NCBI GenBank assembly: GCA_030842085.1
Contig: JAUUSE010000012.1
Coordinates: 1 to 43,651, forward strand
Origin: Timburyella sp030842085
GTDB lineage: Bacteria; Bacillota; Clostridia; Oscillospirales; Acutalibacteraceae
DNA length: 43,651 nucleotides
Direction of reading: 5' to 3'
Part shown: positions 1-8,515 of the stretch, one piece after another
Layout of the letters: each line of letters opens with the position of its first letter
How positions within the stretch are numbered: position 1 is the stretch's first letter
Program-made: the position numbers and the translations under genes
The notes under the pieces: model-generated
Seen by the model: only the letters and a program-made list of their open reading frames with translations
Told to the model about the DNA's origin: nothing
Databases searched by the model: none

Positions 1-53
1 TTTCATTTATTAAGTAAATCAGAAAAAATTCACAGCATCAGCCTTAACGGAGA

Positions 54-362
54 TTATTCGAGACCGGCTTGAGACTTAGTTACAACTTTCCCGCCCTGGA
101 ACATAATGATGGCATTTGCACCAATGCTGCCCTCGCCTTCCCACTGGTAAGACTCGGTAACAAACTCGTCTCCAAGACCAAGATCGGTATTTGCAAGTTG
201 TTCTCCTTCGCCGCCGATTATTTCGCAAACTTCTTCATAGGTCATGCCTTCATTAATGGAGTTAAACTCTTCCATGCTTATTTTTGAGCCATCAGAAGAG
301 CAAGACACACCAAATGACAAAACCAGGATTAAAGCCGCCAAAAAAGATATCATTTTTTTCAT
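54..362 (-). CDS. small secreted lipoprotein, DUF3862/BamE-like fold
   Basis: Encodes 102 residues. The N-terminus has Lys-Lys, a hydrophobic stretch and a lipobox ending in Val-Ser-Cys at residue 21, so it should be lipidated and held on the outer face of the membrane. The mature part has a run like NSINEGMTYEEVCEIIGG, typical of the DUF3862 / SmpA-OmlA small-lipoprotein fold that begins with a 'GMTYEEV' turn. A GGAGGG ribosome binding site lies 5' of the ATG (minus strand). It is divergent from the Mg2+ transport region. Its role is unknown; these proteins are usually single genes in Clostridia. The family call is from motif memory only. Confidence 0.75.
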   Translation of the reverse strand: MKKMISFLAALILVLSFGVSCSSDGSKISMEEFNSINEGMTYEEVCEIIGGEGEQLANTDLGLGDEFVTESYQWEGEGSIGANAIIMFQGGKVVTKSQAGLE

Positions 363-675
363 TATTTACCCTCCATAAATTAAACTTTATATTAATAATA
401 CTATTTATTTATTCTAATTTCAATATTATTTTGTTAATTTTAAATAAAATAATACTTAAAATAAGATTATATTTATCGAATTTTAAGTTATTATATCTAA
501 TTTTTAAATGGAGAGTATAATTAAAAATAAATGTATAGAAAATGTAAAATTATCGAAAAATGTATATTGCAGTATCATAAAAATTTTTTTAAAAGAATTG
601 ATTTAATGGGATTTTTATAAAATTTTACTATTTTATCATTGATAAATATATTTCAATTCTGGACGGGCAGTCCGC
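363..675. other. AT-rich intergenic region without a gene
   Basis: Very AT-rich spacer between the lipoprotein gene and the mgtA promoter. I see no ribosome binding site followed by a credible reading frame and no strong hairpin. It must hold the promoter of the lipoprotein gene, but no clear -35/-10 pair stands out because so many TATAAT-like words occur. Confidence 0.6.
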
Positions 676-704
676 TTGACAAATATGCTCACAGGACGTA
701 TACT
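676..704 (+). promoter_or_regulatory. sigma-A promoter of the M-box/mgtA transcript
   Basis: TTGACA at 676-681 and TATACT at 699-704 are separated by exactly 17 bases. The expected start of transcription, about 711, lies just 5' of the M-box, so the two elements form one unit. Confidence 0.85.
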
Positions 705-713
705 AAAACAGGA

Positions 714-878
714 CTGAATAATTCGGTAGGTGAGGCTACCGCAGGGATACGGACTGCTGCCGCGAAGTGGTGGAGACACCATGAGAAGGCCAACAGTTTA
801 TGTCGAAATTAAGGCGTAGAACTAATGCAGTTTCATTGCCCTGTGATGCTAAAGCTTGGACGATGGCGCGCAGATTTT
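714..878 (+). ncRNA. M-box magnesium riboswitch (ykoK leader)
   Basis: The leader carries the M-box conserved words in order: TAGGTGAGGCT near 726, GGATACGGACTGCTGCC near 746, GAGAAGGCCAACAG near 782, TAATGCAG near 824 and TGCTAAAGCTTGGACGATGG near 847. These match the Bacillus ykoK leader core. M-box RNAs fold when Mg2+ binds and then favour a transcription terminator. A terminator hairpin follows at 923-966, and the first large gene downstream is a Mg2+-transporting P-type ATPase, which is the usual target class. Edges are approximate. Confidence 0.92.
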
Positions 879-922
879 GCCCCTTAGTGGGTATATCGTT
901 TGGCTGCGCATGAAGGAAAAAA

Positions 923-968
923 TAATCCTTTGCTGTTGCGAAAGCTTTGGCAAGGGATTTTTTGTTTT
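923..968 (+). terminator. M-box expression-platform terminator
   Basis: The stem AATCCTTTGC pairs with GCAAGGGATT (one G-T pair), closing an inner TGC-GAAA-GCT hairpin, and is followed by a T-rich tail. Just upstream, GCGCAG (about 867-872) can pair with CTGCGC (about 904-909), a possible alternative fold between aptamer and terminator. Confidence 0.75.
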
Positions 969-1450
969 GTTAAACAGGCAAAACCGCTGGTTATATTGCA
1001 AAAGGAAAAACTTCGGCGTTGCCTTTTAGCAGAGAAGCGTGTTTGACAAGCCGCCTTTTTTTGAGGCGAAAATTTTCTGCAGCTTACTCATACTTAATGA
1101 TGCCGCAGATGCATGATGCGGCAAATGATTATCTGTTTTTAACGAAGCATATAACTGGCGATGTACGAACATGAATATATTCGCTGCAAACATACAAGAA
1201 TTATCTTGCTTTAGTAGTGCCGTTATATGTCTCTATTTGTCGGTAGGATTTTGGCAGATATCTGCAATTGTCGGCGGGTATGTATCTGATTGTTGTTCTG
1301 AAATCAGCGCCTTGCAGAAATTTCAGCATCTGCTGAGAACTTTTATCGTTTGGTCAATCTGGCGGCATTTGCGCCGAGATTATTGTATGGCTTACATGCA
1401 TATTCGTTAAAGTTCACATTTTTATGGTAATAGCGGACATTAGCCATAGA
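969..1450 (+). other. long leader between riboswitch terminator and mgtA, no gene seen
   Basis: About 480 bases with no convincing coding frame. The open frame at 1171-1410 has no ribosome binding site and no recognisable domain. Some weak hairpins are visible, for example AAAAGG...CCTTTT around 1000-1032, but none with a clear T-tail. Confidence 0.5.
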
Positions 1451-1480
1451 TTGACAGACTGCAAATCAGGGCAATAATAT
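1451..1480 (+). promoter_or_regulatory. possible second, riboswitch-independent mgtA promoter
   Basis: TTGACA at 1451-1456 and TAATAT at 1475-1480 with an 18-base spacer. It lies downstream of the M-box terminator, so transcripts from here would escape the riboswitch. Inferred from sequence match only. Confidence 0.4.
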
Positions 1481-1579
1481 GTATAGCCTGAGCATAATGA
1501 CAGAACACGTAGCATTTTAAACCGCAAATTATAAACAGTCCGAAAAATCAGCATTATATAAAAATTTGGAGGTGACGAC

Positions 1580-1669
1580 ATGGGCGCAGCCCACAGTGAT
1601 GATCCCGGCGGGCAAAAGCTTATATTTCTGAATTTGGCGCTGTGTCGTCAATACTTTGGAGATATTTAA
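1580..1669 (+). CDS. 29-codon leader ORF ahead of mgtA
   Basis: A strong ribosome binding site (GGAGGTGAC, from 1568) precedes an ATG that opens 29 codons, beginning MGAAHSDDPGGQ and ending in a TAA 55 bases before mgtA. TGACGACA (1573-1580) is exactly complementary to TGTCGTCA (1643-1650), so an RNA stem could cover the bases between the ribosome binding site and the start. I do not recognise the peptide. The setting resembles Mg2+-transporter leader peptides such as mgtL in enterobacteria, but there is no sequence resemblance I can claim. Confidence 0.35.
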   Translation: MGAAHSDDPGGQKLIFLNLALCRQYFGDI

Positions 1670-1724
1670 CGCTTTGCCATTGAGGGTCATGTCTTATCTA
1701 ATTTAATTAGGGAGGGATAAGTCG

Positions 1725-4415
1725 ATGAACAAGAGAATGGGAAAAGCAAAGACGAAAGCTCTTGCGATTGCAAGAGAGTCTAAGAGAAATCTTTTAAGAG
1801 CGGCCGGCTTGAATGAGGCCGAACTGCTTAAGCTGTATGATAATAGTCTCGACGGATACAATGACGATATGGTCGAGGAAATGCGCGAGCAATACGGCGA
1901 AAACAAGATGACCAAAATTAAGGGCGACGGCATATTAAAGCAGCTGTTTGGCGCATTTATAAATCCGTTTACGATAGTGCTGCTGGTGCTGGCGGTTATA
2001 TCATTTATTACCGACTTTCTGTTGGCGGCTAATGGCAGCAAGGACCTTACCACCGTTATAATAGTAGCAATTATGGTGTTTATCAGCGGCATAATGCGCT
2101 TTATACAGGAGTCGCGCTCTAATAAATCGGCCGAAAAGCTCAATGAGATGGTGGAGACCACCATACTTGTAAAGCGGAGCGGAGAAGCGCCCAAGGAAAT
2201 TCCGATAGACGAGCTGGTGGTAGGCGACGTCATATATCTTGCCGCCGGCGACATGGTGCCGGCCGATGTGCGCATCATACGCGCAAAAGACTTGTTTGTA
2301 AGCCAGTCGTCACTGACGGGTGAGAGCGAGCCGGTGGAAAAATTCATAGAAAATGGCACTGAAGAGCTGAAAAATCCGCTTGAATGTGTAAACTTGGCCT
2401 TTATGGGCAGCAACGTTGTAAGCGGCACGGCGGTCGCAGTGGTTGTGAATATAGGCGATTATACTATATTCGGCTCAATAGCGCATGACATTACCCAGAA
2501 AAAGGTGGCAACAAGTTTTGACAGGGGTGTAAACTCCGTGTCATGGTTGCTTATAAGGCTTATGCTTATTATGGCGCCGGTTGTCCTCTTTGTAAATGGA
2601 TTTACAAAGGGAAATTGGATGGAAGCGGTGCTGTTCGCACTTTCGGTAGCTATAGGCCTTACGCCGGAAATGCTGCCGATGATTATATCTACCAACCTTG
2701 CCAAAGGCGCCGTCGCCATGTCGAAAAAGAAGGTAATTGTAAAGGACCTTAACTCTATACAGAACTTTGGCTCTATGGATGTACTCTGCACCGATAAGAC
2801 AGGCACACTCACGCAGGACAGGGTAATACTTGAATATTCTCTCGATGTTCACGGCAATGAGGATGAACGCGTGCTGAGACACGCATTCTTAAACAGCTAT
2901 CACCAGACAGGGCTGCGAAATCTTATGGACAACGCCATTATTCAGCACGCCAATGAAAAAGAAATGGTGCATCTGTGGCAGGACTATCACAAGGTCGACG
3001 AAATCCCGTTCGATTTTAACCGCCGGCGTATGAGTGTTGTGGTAGAGGATTCGAACGGAAAAAGGCAGCTTATAACCAAAGGCGCGATTGAGGAAATGCT
3101 TTCAGTTTGCTCATATGTTGAATATGAGGGCAGTGTAGTGCCGATAACCGACGAGCTTAAGGAAAGCATAAGGACGACGGTAAACGAATACAATGACGAC
3201 GGTATGCGCGTGCTCGGCATAGCGCAGAAGACAAATCCCTCTCCGGTCGGCGCCTTTTCCGTCGCGGACGAGACGGATATGGTGCTTATGGGGTATTTGG
3301 CATTCTTAGACCCGCCGAAGGAAAGCGCCGCCAAGGCGGTAGCCGCGCTTGTAGAGCACGGCGTCGCCGTAAAAATACTCACGGGCGACAACGACGCCGT
3401 CGCAAAATGCATATGCCGACAGGTGGGCATAAAAATAGACAATATAATGCTCGGCTCAGACATAGAGGATATGAGCAACGAAGAGCTTGCAAAGCATGTG
3501 GAAAGCACGACAATATTTGCAAAGCTTTCTCCGCAGCAGAAGGCGAGAATAGTCGGCGTGCTGCGCCGCAACGGCCACACTGTCGGTTTTATGGGCGACG
3601 GTATAAACGACGCTGCCGCAATGAAAGAGGCAGATGTTGGAATATCGGTAGACACGGCGGTGGACATCGCTAAAGAGTCGGCTAATATAATACTTATGGA
3701 AAAGGACCTCATGGTGCTGGAAAACGGCGTAATAGAGGGACGCAAAACTTACACTAATATTATAAAATATTTAAAGCTTACGGCCAGCTCAAACTTCGGA
3801 AATATATTTGCAGTGCTTGCTGCAAGCATATTTCTGCCGTTTTTACCGATGCTCCCGCTGCAGCTGCTTGTACTCAGCCTTATATATAATATAATCTGCA
3901 TAGCAATGCCGTGGGACAATGTGGATGAGAGTTATCTTAAAAAACCGCGCGACTGGGATGCGTCGTCTATAAAGAGCTTTATGTTCCGAATAGGTCCGGC
4001 GAGCACAATATTCGACATAACGACGTATGTTTTGCTCTTTTTCGTAATATGTCCGCAGCTTTGCGGCGGGCATTACGCTGCGCTGGACGCGGCGGGACAG
4101 GCAAAATTTGTCGGGCTGTTTCAAGCAGGCTGGTTTGTCGAGTCGCTCTGGACGCAGACAATGGCGATACACATGGTTCGCTCGCCGAAGCTCCCGTTTA
4201 TACAGAGCCGCGCTTCGTGGCAAGTGACAATTTTGTCGGTGCTGGGCGTTGCGGCGGGGACTATTGTACCTTATACTCCGCTTGGCGCGGCGCTGGATAT
4301 GAAGCCGCTTCCGCTTGAATATTATCCTTTCCTTATCGCTACAATACTGCTTTATATGGCGATACTTACCGTTGTCAAAAAGCTGTTTATACGCAAGTTT
4401 GGCGAGCTGCTGTAG
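1725..4415 (+). CDS. mgtA: magnesium-importing P-type ATPase (MgtA/MgtB type)
   Basis: At 896 residues it has the usual length of P3B Mg2+ ATPases. It shows an N-terminal cation-ATPase domain, the TGES motif of the actuator domain (198-201), the phosphorylation motif CTDKTGTLT with Asp357, a DPPKES hinge segment, GDGINDAAA (624-632) and C-terminal membrane helices. The family imports Mg2+ down its electrochemical gradient using ATP. The ATG has GGGAGGGA a few bases upstream. Control by the M-box upstream fits derepression in low Mg2+. It is monocistronic as far as visible; the next gene is on the other strand. Confidence 0.95.
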   Translation: MNKRMGKAKTKALAIARESKRNLLRAAGLNEAELLKLYDNSLDGYNDDMVEEMREQYGENKMTKIKGDGILKQLFGAFINPFTIVLLVLAVISFITDFLLAANGSKDLTTVIIVAIMVFISGIMRFIQESRSNKSAEKLNEMVETTILVKRSGEAPKEIPIDELVVGDVIYLAAGDMVPADVRIIRAKDLFVSQSSLTGESEPVEKFIENGTEELKNPLECVNLAFMGSNVVSGTAVAVVVNIGDYTIFGSIAHDITQKKVATSFDRGVNSVSWLLIRLMLIMAPVVLFVNGFTKGNWMEAVLFALSVAIGLTPEMLPMIISTNLAKGAVAMSKKKVIVKDLNSIQNFGSMDVLCTDKTGTLTQDRVILEYSLDVHGNEDERVLRHAFLNSYHQTGLRNLMDNAIIQHANEKEMVHLWQDYHKVDEIPFDFNRRRMSVVVEDSNGKRQLITKGAIEEMLSVCSYVEYEGSVVPITDELKESIRTTVNEYNDDGMRVLGIAQKTNPSPVGAFSVADETDMVLMGYLAFLDPPKESAAKAVAALVEHGVAVKILTGDNDAVAKCICRQVGIKIDNIMLGSDIEDMSNEELAKHVESTTIFAKLSPQQKARIVGVLRRNGHTVGFMGDGINDAAAMKEADVGISVDTAVDIAKESANIILMEKDLMVLENGVIEGRKTYTNIIKYLKLTASSNFGNIFAVLAASIFLPFLPMLPLQLLVLSLIYNIICIAMPWDNVDESYLKKPRDWDASSIKSFMFRIGPASTIFDITTYVLLFFVICPQLCGGHYAALDAAGQAKFVGLFQAGWFVESLWTQTMAIHMVRSPKLPFIQSRASWQVTILSVLGVAAGTIVPYTPLGAALDMKPLPLEYYPFLIATILLYMAILTVVKKLFIRKFGELL

Positions 4416-4811
4416 AGAAAATAGGGAAGACGCCGCAAATGACCGACAATTTTGAAATCAATAGTTTTCATACGCTCAATTGTTTGAGCTTGCTTTTGAG
4501 CGGATATGGACGATTGAAACTGCCAGGCCGCGGTGCATTGCCGCACCCAAGACGGCGCAGCGGCTTATCGAGCGTTTCGGCGTGACAGAGGTATAAGACG
4601 GATGTTATGTTCAGAAACCCAGAAACCGTTGCAGAAAATACCAGGTCGGGATATGTGTGGCAGCTTGGGCACAGCGGCAGGGAAGATTTCATGCCTGCCG
4701 GATTTTGAGCGTTTATATCAGATGCTTTTTACACAATATTTAGACTTGTATTTTTTAAGCTCATTTGCGATAACCATAAAACCATTGTTTTTATATTACT
4801 GTTAATACATC
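4416..4811. other. gene-free spacer after mgtA
   Basis: Small open frames occur on both strands but lack ribosome binding sites and recognisable domains. One plus-strand frame ending at the TAA near 4595 reads like a 40-residue coding remnant (ends in QRLIERFGVTEV), so part of this spacer may be a decayed gene. This is weak. Confidence 0.4.
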
Positions 4812-4844
4812 AAAAAGCATTCTTCAAACAGCAGAATGCTTTTT
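4812..4844. terminator. bidirectional terminator between mgtA and the mtaB operon
   Basis: AAAAAGCATTCT (4812-4823) and AGAATGCTTTTT (4833-4844) form a perfect 12-bp stem with a 9-base loop. The T-run and the A-run let it work in both directions, serving mgtA from the left and mtaB from the right. Confidence 0.85.
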
Positions 4845-4845
4845 G

Positions 4846-5052
4846 TTAACGCTTAATCACAAATAAAGCTTTGGCATAAGCAGCAAAGATTTCCGTAAAA
4901 ATCTTAAGCTGAAAGCTGCCGGCAACGTCGGCAGCGTCGCCGTCCTGCACAAGGGCAAGCAATGAGGACGACGGGCATAAATCAAGAGGAAGCGATTTTT
5001 CCATTATTTGAGTAATTTGACGGCAATCATCAGCTTTATAGCCTTCGTACAC
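4846..5052 (-). CDS. uncertain 68-residue protein downstream of mtaB
   Basis: The frame starts at a GTG 33 bases after the mtaB stop and its TAA abuts the terminator at 4812-4844, so it fills the gap between mtaB and the operon end. The product is mildly hydrophobic at the C-terminus and ends in FVIKR. The ribosome binding site is poor, and I recognise no family. It may be a real small gene or a chance frame. Confidence 0.25.
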   Translation of the reverse strand: MYEGYKADDCRQITQIMEKSLPLDLCPSSSLLALVQDGDAADVAGSFQLKIFTEIFAAYAKALFVIKR

Positions 5053-5085
5053 AATGCGTTGAGCTCATTTTTTAGCGATGTGAAA

Positions 5086-6450
5086 TTACGCCAGCATGCC
5101 GATAAGGCAGCCGTCTTTAAGGCCGATGATTTTTACATTAACCAGCCGGCCGTGGATATCACTGCTTGATAGAAAACGGACGTCTGCATAATTTGATGTA
5201 AGGCCGGAGTAAATATACGCGCTTTTTTCATTGCTGTATAATGATTCATGAGCCGCGCCGATAAAAAATTCAGCCAAGCTGTCCGCATCCTTGCCATCAA
5301 GACGACTTTCAGCAAGAACCTCATATGTATTGCCTACCATTTTAGATAGAAAAGCGTCTCTGCTTTCGTGTGTCGCAGCTATCATCAGCCGACTGCGGCG
5401 CGCCTTTTCGGCACTTTTTACCTGCTGCTCCATTTCTGCCGCCGGCGTGCCGCCGCGCCGTGAGTATGCAAAGACATGCGCGCTCATAAACCCTATATCT
5501 TTTACAAAGCTTAAGGAGTCCTCAAAATCCTGCTTGCTTTCACCCGGAAAACCTACCATTACGTCGGTGGTTATAGAGCAATCGGCAAAGGCGTTTCGGA
5601 GCTTTTCGCAAAGCGAGCGGTAAAATGATGTATCATAGTGCCTGTTCATGCGCCTTAGCACCCTGTCGCAGCCGGACTGCAGCGATAGATGAAAATGCGG
5701 ACAGAGCTTCTCGTTTTGAGCAAGCCGCGATATAAGTGTATCGTCGAAATCATCAGGTTCAAGTGAGCCGAACCGTATTCTTTTTATTCCGCTTATCTTA
5801 GATACGCACTCAACTGCATCGCAGATATTCAGGCCGTTTTCTTTTCCAAACGCCGTAAGATTAATGCCGGTAAGCGTTATGTCGCAGTAGCCGTGCTCCG
5901 CAAGATATTCAGCTTCATTAGCAATATCGACAAGACTTTTTGAGCGCACGCGCCCCCTCGCTTTTGGAATTATGCAGTAGGTGCAGAACCTGTCGCATCC
6001 GTCCTCAATTTTTATATATGCGCGGGTCTTTTCGCCAAATGTGCAGTGCGGCAAAGTCATAAATTTTTCGCCGCTGTTGTGTTCGCTTATCATGATTATT
6101 GGTGAGCGCCTATGCATATATTCGTTTATTGCGTCACATAGTTTATTATAATGTGAGTTGCCCAAAATAATATCCGCTTCGCTTAAATCGGCGGCCTTTT
6201 CAGGAAAGGCCTGCGGCATGCAGCCCGCCAGCACAATAACAGCGTCAGGATTATTTTGCCTTATTGAGCGCAGATGCTGACGCGATTTTCTGTCGCTTTC
6301 AGCGGTTACGGTGCAGGAATTTATTATAATAACGTCGGGAGACTGAGAAAGGGGAACGATTTTGTATCCATTTTGTTTTAGCAGTTGTGCCATAGCACTT
6401 GATTCATATTGATTGACCCGGCACCCGAGCGTATATATAGCTGCTTTCAT
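5086..6450 (-). CDS. mtaB: tRNA (t6A37) C2-methylthiotransferase MtaB
   Basis: Radical SAM enzyme that converts t6A37 to ms2t6A37 in tRNAs reading ANN codons. The 454 residues show the N-terminal methylthiotransferase domain with cysteines 10, 46 and 77 (GCRVNQYES, NSCTVTAESDRKSRQ, AGC), the radical SAM motif CDRFCTYC (Cys152, 156, 159) and a C-terminal TRAM-like domain from about residue 370. The start motif 'LGCRVNQYES' separates MtaB from MiaB and RimO. An AGGAG lies 11 bases before the ATG. It is divergent from the HPr-like operon. Confidence 0.93.
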   Translation of the reverse strand: MKAAIYTLGCRVNQYESSAMAQLLKQNGYKIVPLSQSPDVIIINSCTVTAESDRKSRQHLRSIRQNNPDAVIVLAGCMPQAFPEKAADLSEADIILGNSHYNKLCDAINEYMHRRSPIIMISEHNSGEKFMTLPHCTFGEKTRAYIKIEDGCDRFCTYCIIPKARGRVRSKSLVDIANEAEYLAEHGYCDITLTGINLTAFGKENGLNICDAVECVSKISGIKRIRFGSLEPDDFDDTLISRLAQNEKLCPHFHLSLQSGCDRVLRRMNRHYDTSFYRSLCEKLRNAFADCSITTDVMVGFPGESKQDFEDSLSFVKDIGFMSAHVFAYSRRGGTPAAEMEQQVKSAEKARRSRLMIAATHESRDAFLSKMVGNTYEVLAESRLDGKDADSLAEFFIGAAHESLYSNEKSAYIYSGLTSNYADVRFLSSSDIHGRLVNVKIIGLKDGCLIGMLA

Positions 6451-6496
6451 AATTATTCATACTCCTGTGGGAAGAAAATCCGATGTTTTTGCCGCC

Positions 6497-6525
6497 TTGA
6501 TTTTTTGCAGTGACTATTATATAAT
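6497..6525 (+). promoter_or_regulatory. sigma-A promoter of the HPr-like/vanY/bioY operon
   Basis: TTGATT (6497-6502) and TATAAT (6520-6525) with a 17-base spacer, 60 bases before the GTG start of the HPr-like gene. Confidence 0.7.
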
Positions 6526-6584
6526 AAGCTGGTGAATTTTACAATACAGTTATAATTTTTACCCAAAAACAGGAGTTGGTTTTT

Positions 6585-6815
6585 GTGATAGAATTAAAAA
6601 TCATATTAAAAAATTATGATGACATAGAAGTGTTTTCCGAAGCTATTAAGGACTGCGATTACGATATATTTTTGGTTTCGGGTAACAGTAAGGTAAACGC
6701 TAAATCTACGCTGGGCGTATATTGCCTTGATCATTCGAATCCAATGACGCTGCTGGCAAACACCGACAGTGATGATACGCTTGCTGAAAAGCTCGCTCCG
6801 TTTATTGAAAGATAG
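6585..6815 (+). CDS. HPr-like (PTS phosphocarrier fold) protein lacking His15
   Basis: I start the protein at the GTG at 6585, nine bases after AGGAG (6571-6575); an upstream TTG overlaps that site and is unlikely. The product has 76 residues, slightly shorter than HPr (about 85-88). VNAKSTLGVYCLD (37-49) matches the regulatory-serine loop of HPr, VNLKSIMGVMSLG, so Ser41 lines up with Ser46. The region that should hold the active His15 has Asn10-Tyr11 instead, so phosphotransfer from Enzyme I is not expected. This is the arrangement of Crh-type HPr paralogues. The stop lies 10 bases before the vanY start. Confidence 0.8.
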   Translation: MIELKIILKNYDDIEVFSEAIKDCDYDIFLVSGNSKVNAKSTLGVYCLDHSNPMTLLANTDSDDTLAEKLAPFIER

Positions 6816-6825
6816 AGGTAAAGAC

Positions 6826-7788
6826 ATGGAAGACAAATACAGAGATTCTGTTAGGGAATATCACTTTTCAAACCGGCGGCCGCAGCACAGAAAGGGACGC
6901 TCGAACAAAAACAAAATTATACCTATAATTATAATAATATTGCTGCTTATTATAGTTATAATAGGCGCGATACTTTTGGCAAAGGTTATCTCTTCAGATG
7001 ATAATCCGGCGCCTGTATCCAGCATATCGTCAGAGTCAAGCGTGCAGTCTGACGGCACTGCTGGAGGTGCGCAGTCAGGTACAGACGGCACATCGTCAGT
7101 TGCTGATAACACATCCACAACTGCACCGTCATCGACGCCTGAGTCGTCAAACGCTGACGGAATAGATTCGCGCTATGCGGTAGGTGAATCTGATGAGCCA
7201 TGGAATGAATGGTATTTAAAAATAGTAAGTGTAAAAAGTCCGTTAGAGGACGGCTTTGACCCGCCGCTTTCGACGATTACGCAAACTTATGCTGCGTACA
7301 GCAATATGAAATTCGACAGCCGTGCAATCGGCGCTCTTGAGGATATGATAGAAGCTGCTGCAGAGGACGGGGTTACTCTTACGGTAATATCGTCATACCG
7401 CACGGTTCAAAGACAGCAGGAGCTGTTTGACGACAAGGTAAGGCGCGTATTGCTGGAAAATCCGTCGCTTTCGAGAGAAGAAGCAGAGGAAAAGGCGGCC
7501 ACAGAAGTGACGCGTCCGGGAACGGGAGAGCATCATACCGGATTGGCTGTAGACTTTAATCTGGCGGAGTCGTGGTTTGAGGGCACTGTTCAGGATAAAT
7601 GGCTTAAAGCAAATGCAGAAAAATACGGCTTTGTAAACAGATATCCCAAGGACAAGCAGGATATAACTGGAATAATACCGGAAGCATGGCATTACAGGTT
7701 TGTCGGCGCTGAGCATGCAAAGCGCATGAACGAGCTTAACATGTGCCTTGAAGAGTATGTCGACTATTTAAAGGAGGGGAATAAATGA
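6826..7788 (+). CDS. membrane-anchored D,D-carboxypeptidase, peptidase M15B (VanY family)
   Basis: From the ATG at 6826 (AGAGGT just upstream) the product has 320 residues. A basic N-terminus is followed by a membrane helix rich in Ile/Leu (about 31-50) and a Ser/Thr/Gly-rich extracellular linker (about 55-110). The catalytic domain carries SSYRTVQRQQELF, GTGEHHTGLAVDF (zinc His and Asp) and EAWHYRFVG (catalytic Glu, zinc His). VanY enzymes remove the terminal D-Ala from peptidoglycan stem peptides. There is no resistance-gene context, so housekeeping wall trimming is more likely than glycopeptide resistance. Its TGA overlaps the bioY ATG. Confidence 0.93.
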   Translation: MEDKYRDSVREYHFSNRRPQHRKGRSNKNKIIPIIIIILLLIIVIIGAILLAKVISSDDNPAPVSSISSESSVQSDGTAGGAQSGTDGTSSVADNTSTTAPSSTPESSNADGIDSRYAVGESDEPWNEWYLKIVSVKSPLEDGFDPPLSTITQTYAAYSNMKFDSRAIGALEDMIEAAAEDGVTLTVISSYRTVQRQQELFDDKVRRVLLENPSLSREEAEEKAATEVTRPGTGEHHTGLAVDFNLAESWFEGTVQDKWLKANAEKYGFVNRYPKDKQDITGIIPEAWHYRFVGAEHAKRMNELNMCLEEYVDYLKEGNK

Positions 7789-8405
7789 GCAAGACCGGCA
7801 TGAGCAAAACAGCCTTTATGGCGGTGGGAGCTGTGTTTGCTGCGATGTTTTTTGTCAGCAGCAATATAATACCGCCGGTATATATACTTCCCGGCGTGCC
7901 GGTGACTTTTCAGATATTGATTGTCGCGCTGATGGCGGCGGTTTTAGGCACAAAGGGCTCGCTTATTACGCTGGGTGTGGTATATGCTCTGACGCTTGTC
8001 GGATTGCCGATGATGTCGGGGTTTGCCGGCGGAGTTGGCGCTTTTGCGCGGCCGTCCGGCGGATTTATAATAGGCTGGGTGTTTCTGGCAATTACGATAG
8101 GCCTTTATAAAGATTATATTGAGCCAAGGATGGAGACCTCCAAAACAAAACTTAACAAAGGTACGGCGTTTATAAAATCGGCCGGCTTTATAGCGGCGGG
8201 CGTTATAGGATTAATGCTTGACTACGCTTGTGGCGCTGTGAGCATGTCCTTTTATAACGGCACTGGGTTCTTGTTTAACTTCATAGCGAATATAATAGCG
8301 TATACTGTGATAGACGCTGCTAAAATTATTATAGCAATGCTTTTCTGCCGCGCCTTTGAGCGGGCTGTCGGGAAAATATCTGCTTTTCACCGCAGGAAAA
8401 TATAA
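7785..8405 (+). CDS. bioY: biotin transporter BioY (ECF substrate-binding subunit)
   Basis: 206 residues with about six membrane helices. It has the BioY pattern PPVYILPGVPVTFQ near residue 27 and a glycine-rich segment GGVGAFARPSGGFIIGW that forms the conserved family core. BioY captures biotin at the membrane and works with the ECF AT module, which is not encoded here. Translation is coupled to vanY through an ATGA overlap. The pairing of a wall peptidase and a vitamin transporter is probably only an operon of convenience. Confidence 0.93.
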   Translation: MSKTGMSKTAFMAVGAVFAAMFFVSSNIIPPVYILPGVPVTFQILIVALMAAVLGTKGSLITLGVVYALTLVGLPMMSGFAGGVGAFARPSGGFIIGWVFLAITIGLYKDYIEPRMETSKTKLNKGTAFIKSAGFIAAGVIGLMLDYACGAVSMSFYNGTGFLFNFIANIIAYTVIDAAKIIIAMLFCRAFERAVGKISAFHRRKI

Positions 8406-8515
8406 TATTATTTTCAACGGCTATAGATATGTCGGTTTATGCAGGTAGCGGAAATTCAAAAGCATATCAATAACATAAGTCCAAGCAATGCTTATTATTG
8501 CATGGCAAATAAATG

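Noticed and set aside
284..520. 78-codon plus-strand frame over the lipoprotein start
   Set aside because: It runs antisense over the real gene and on into AT-rich DNA, giving only Ile/Leu/Lys/Asn text.
1171..1410. 79-codon open frame in the mgtA leader
   Set aside because: No ribosome binding site, odd amino-acid make-up with many Trp/Cys/His, and no domain; taken as chance.
4533..4805. 90-codon frame after mgtA
   Set aside because: No ribosome binding site and no recognisable protein.
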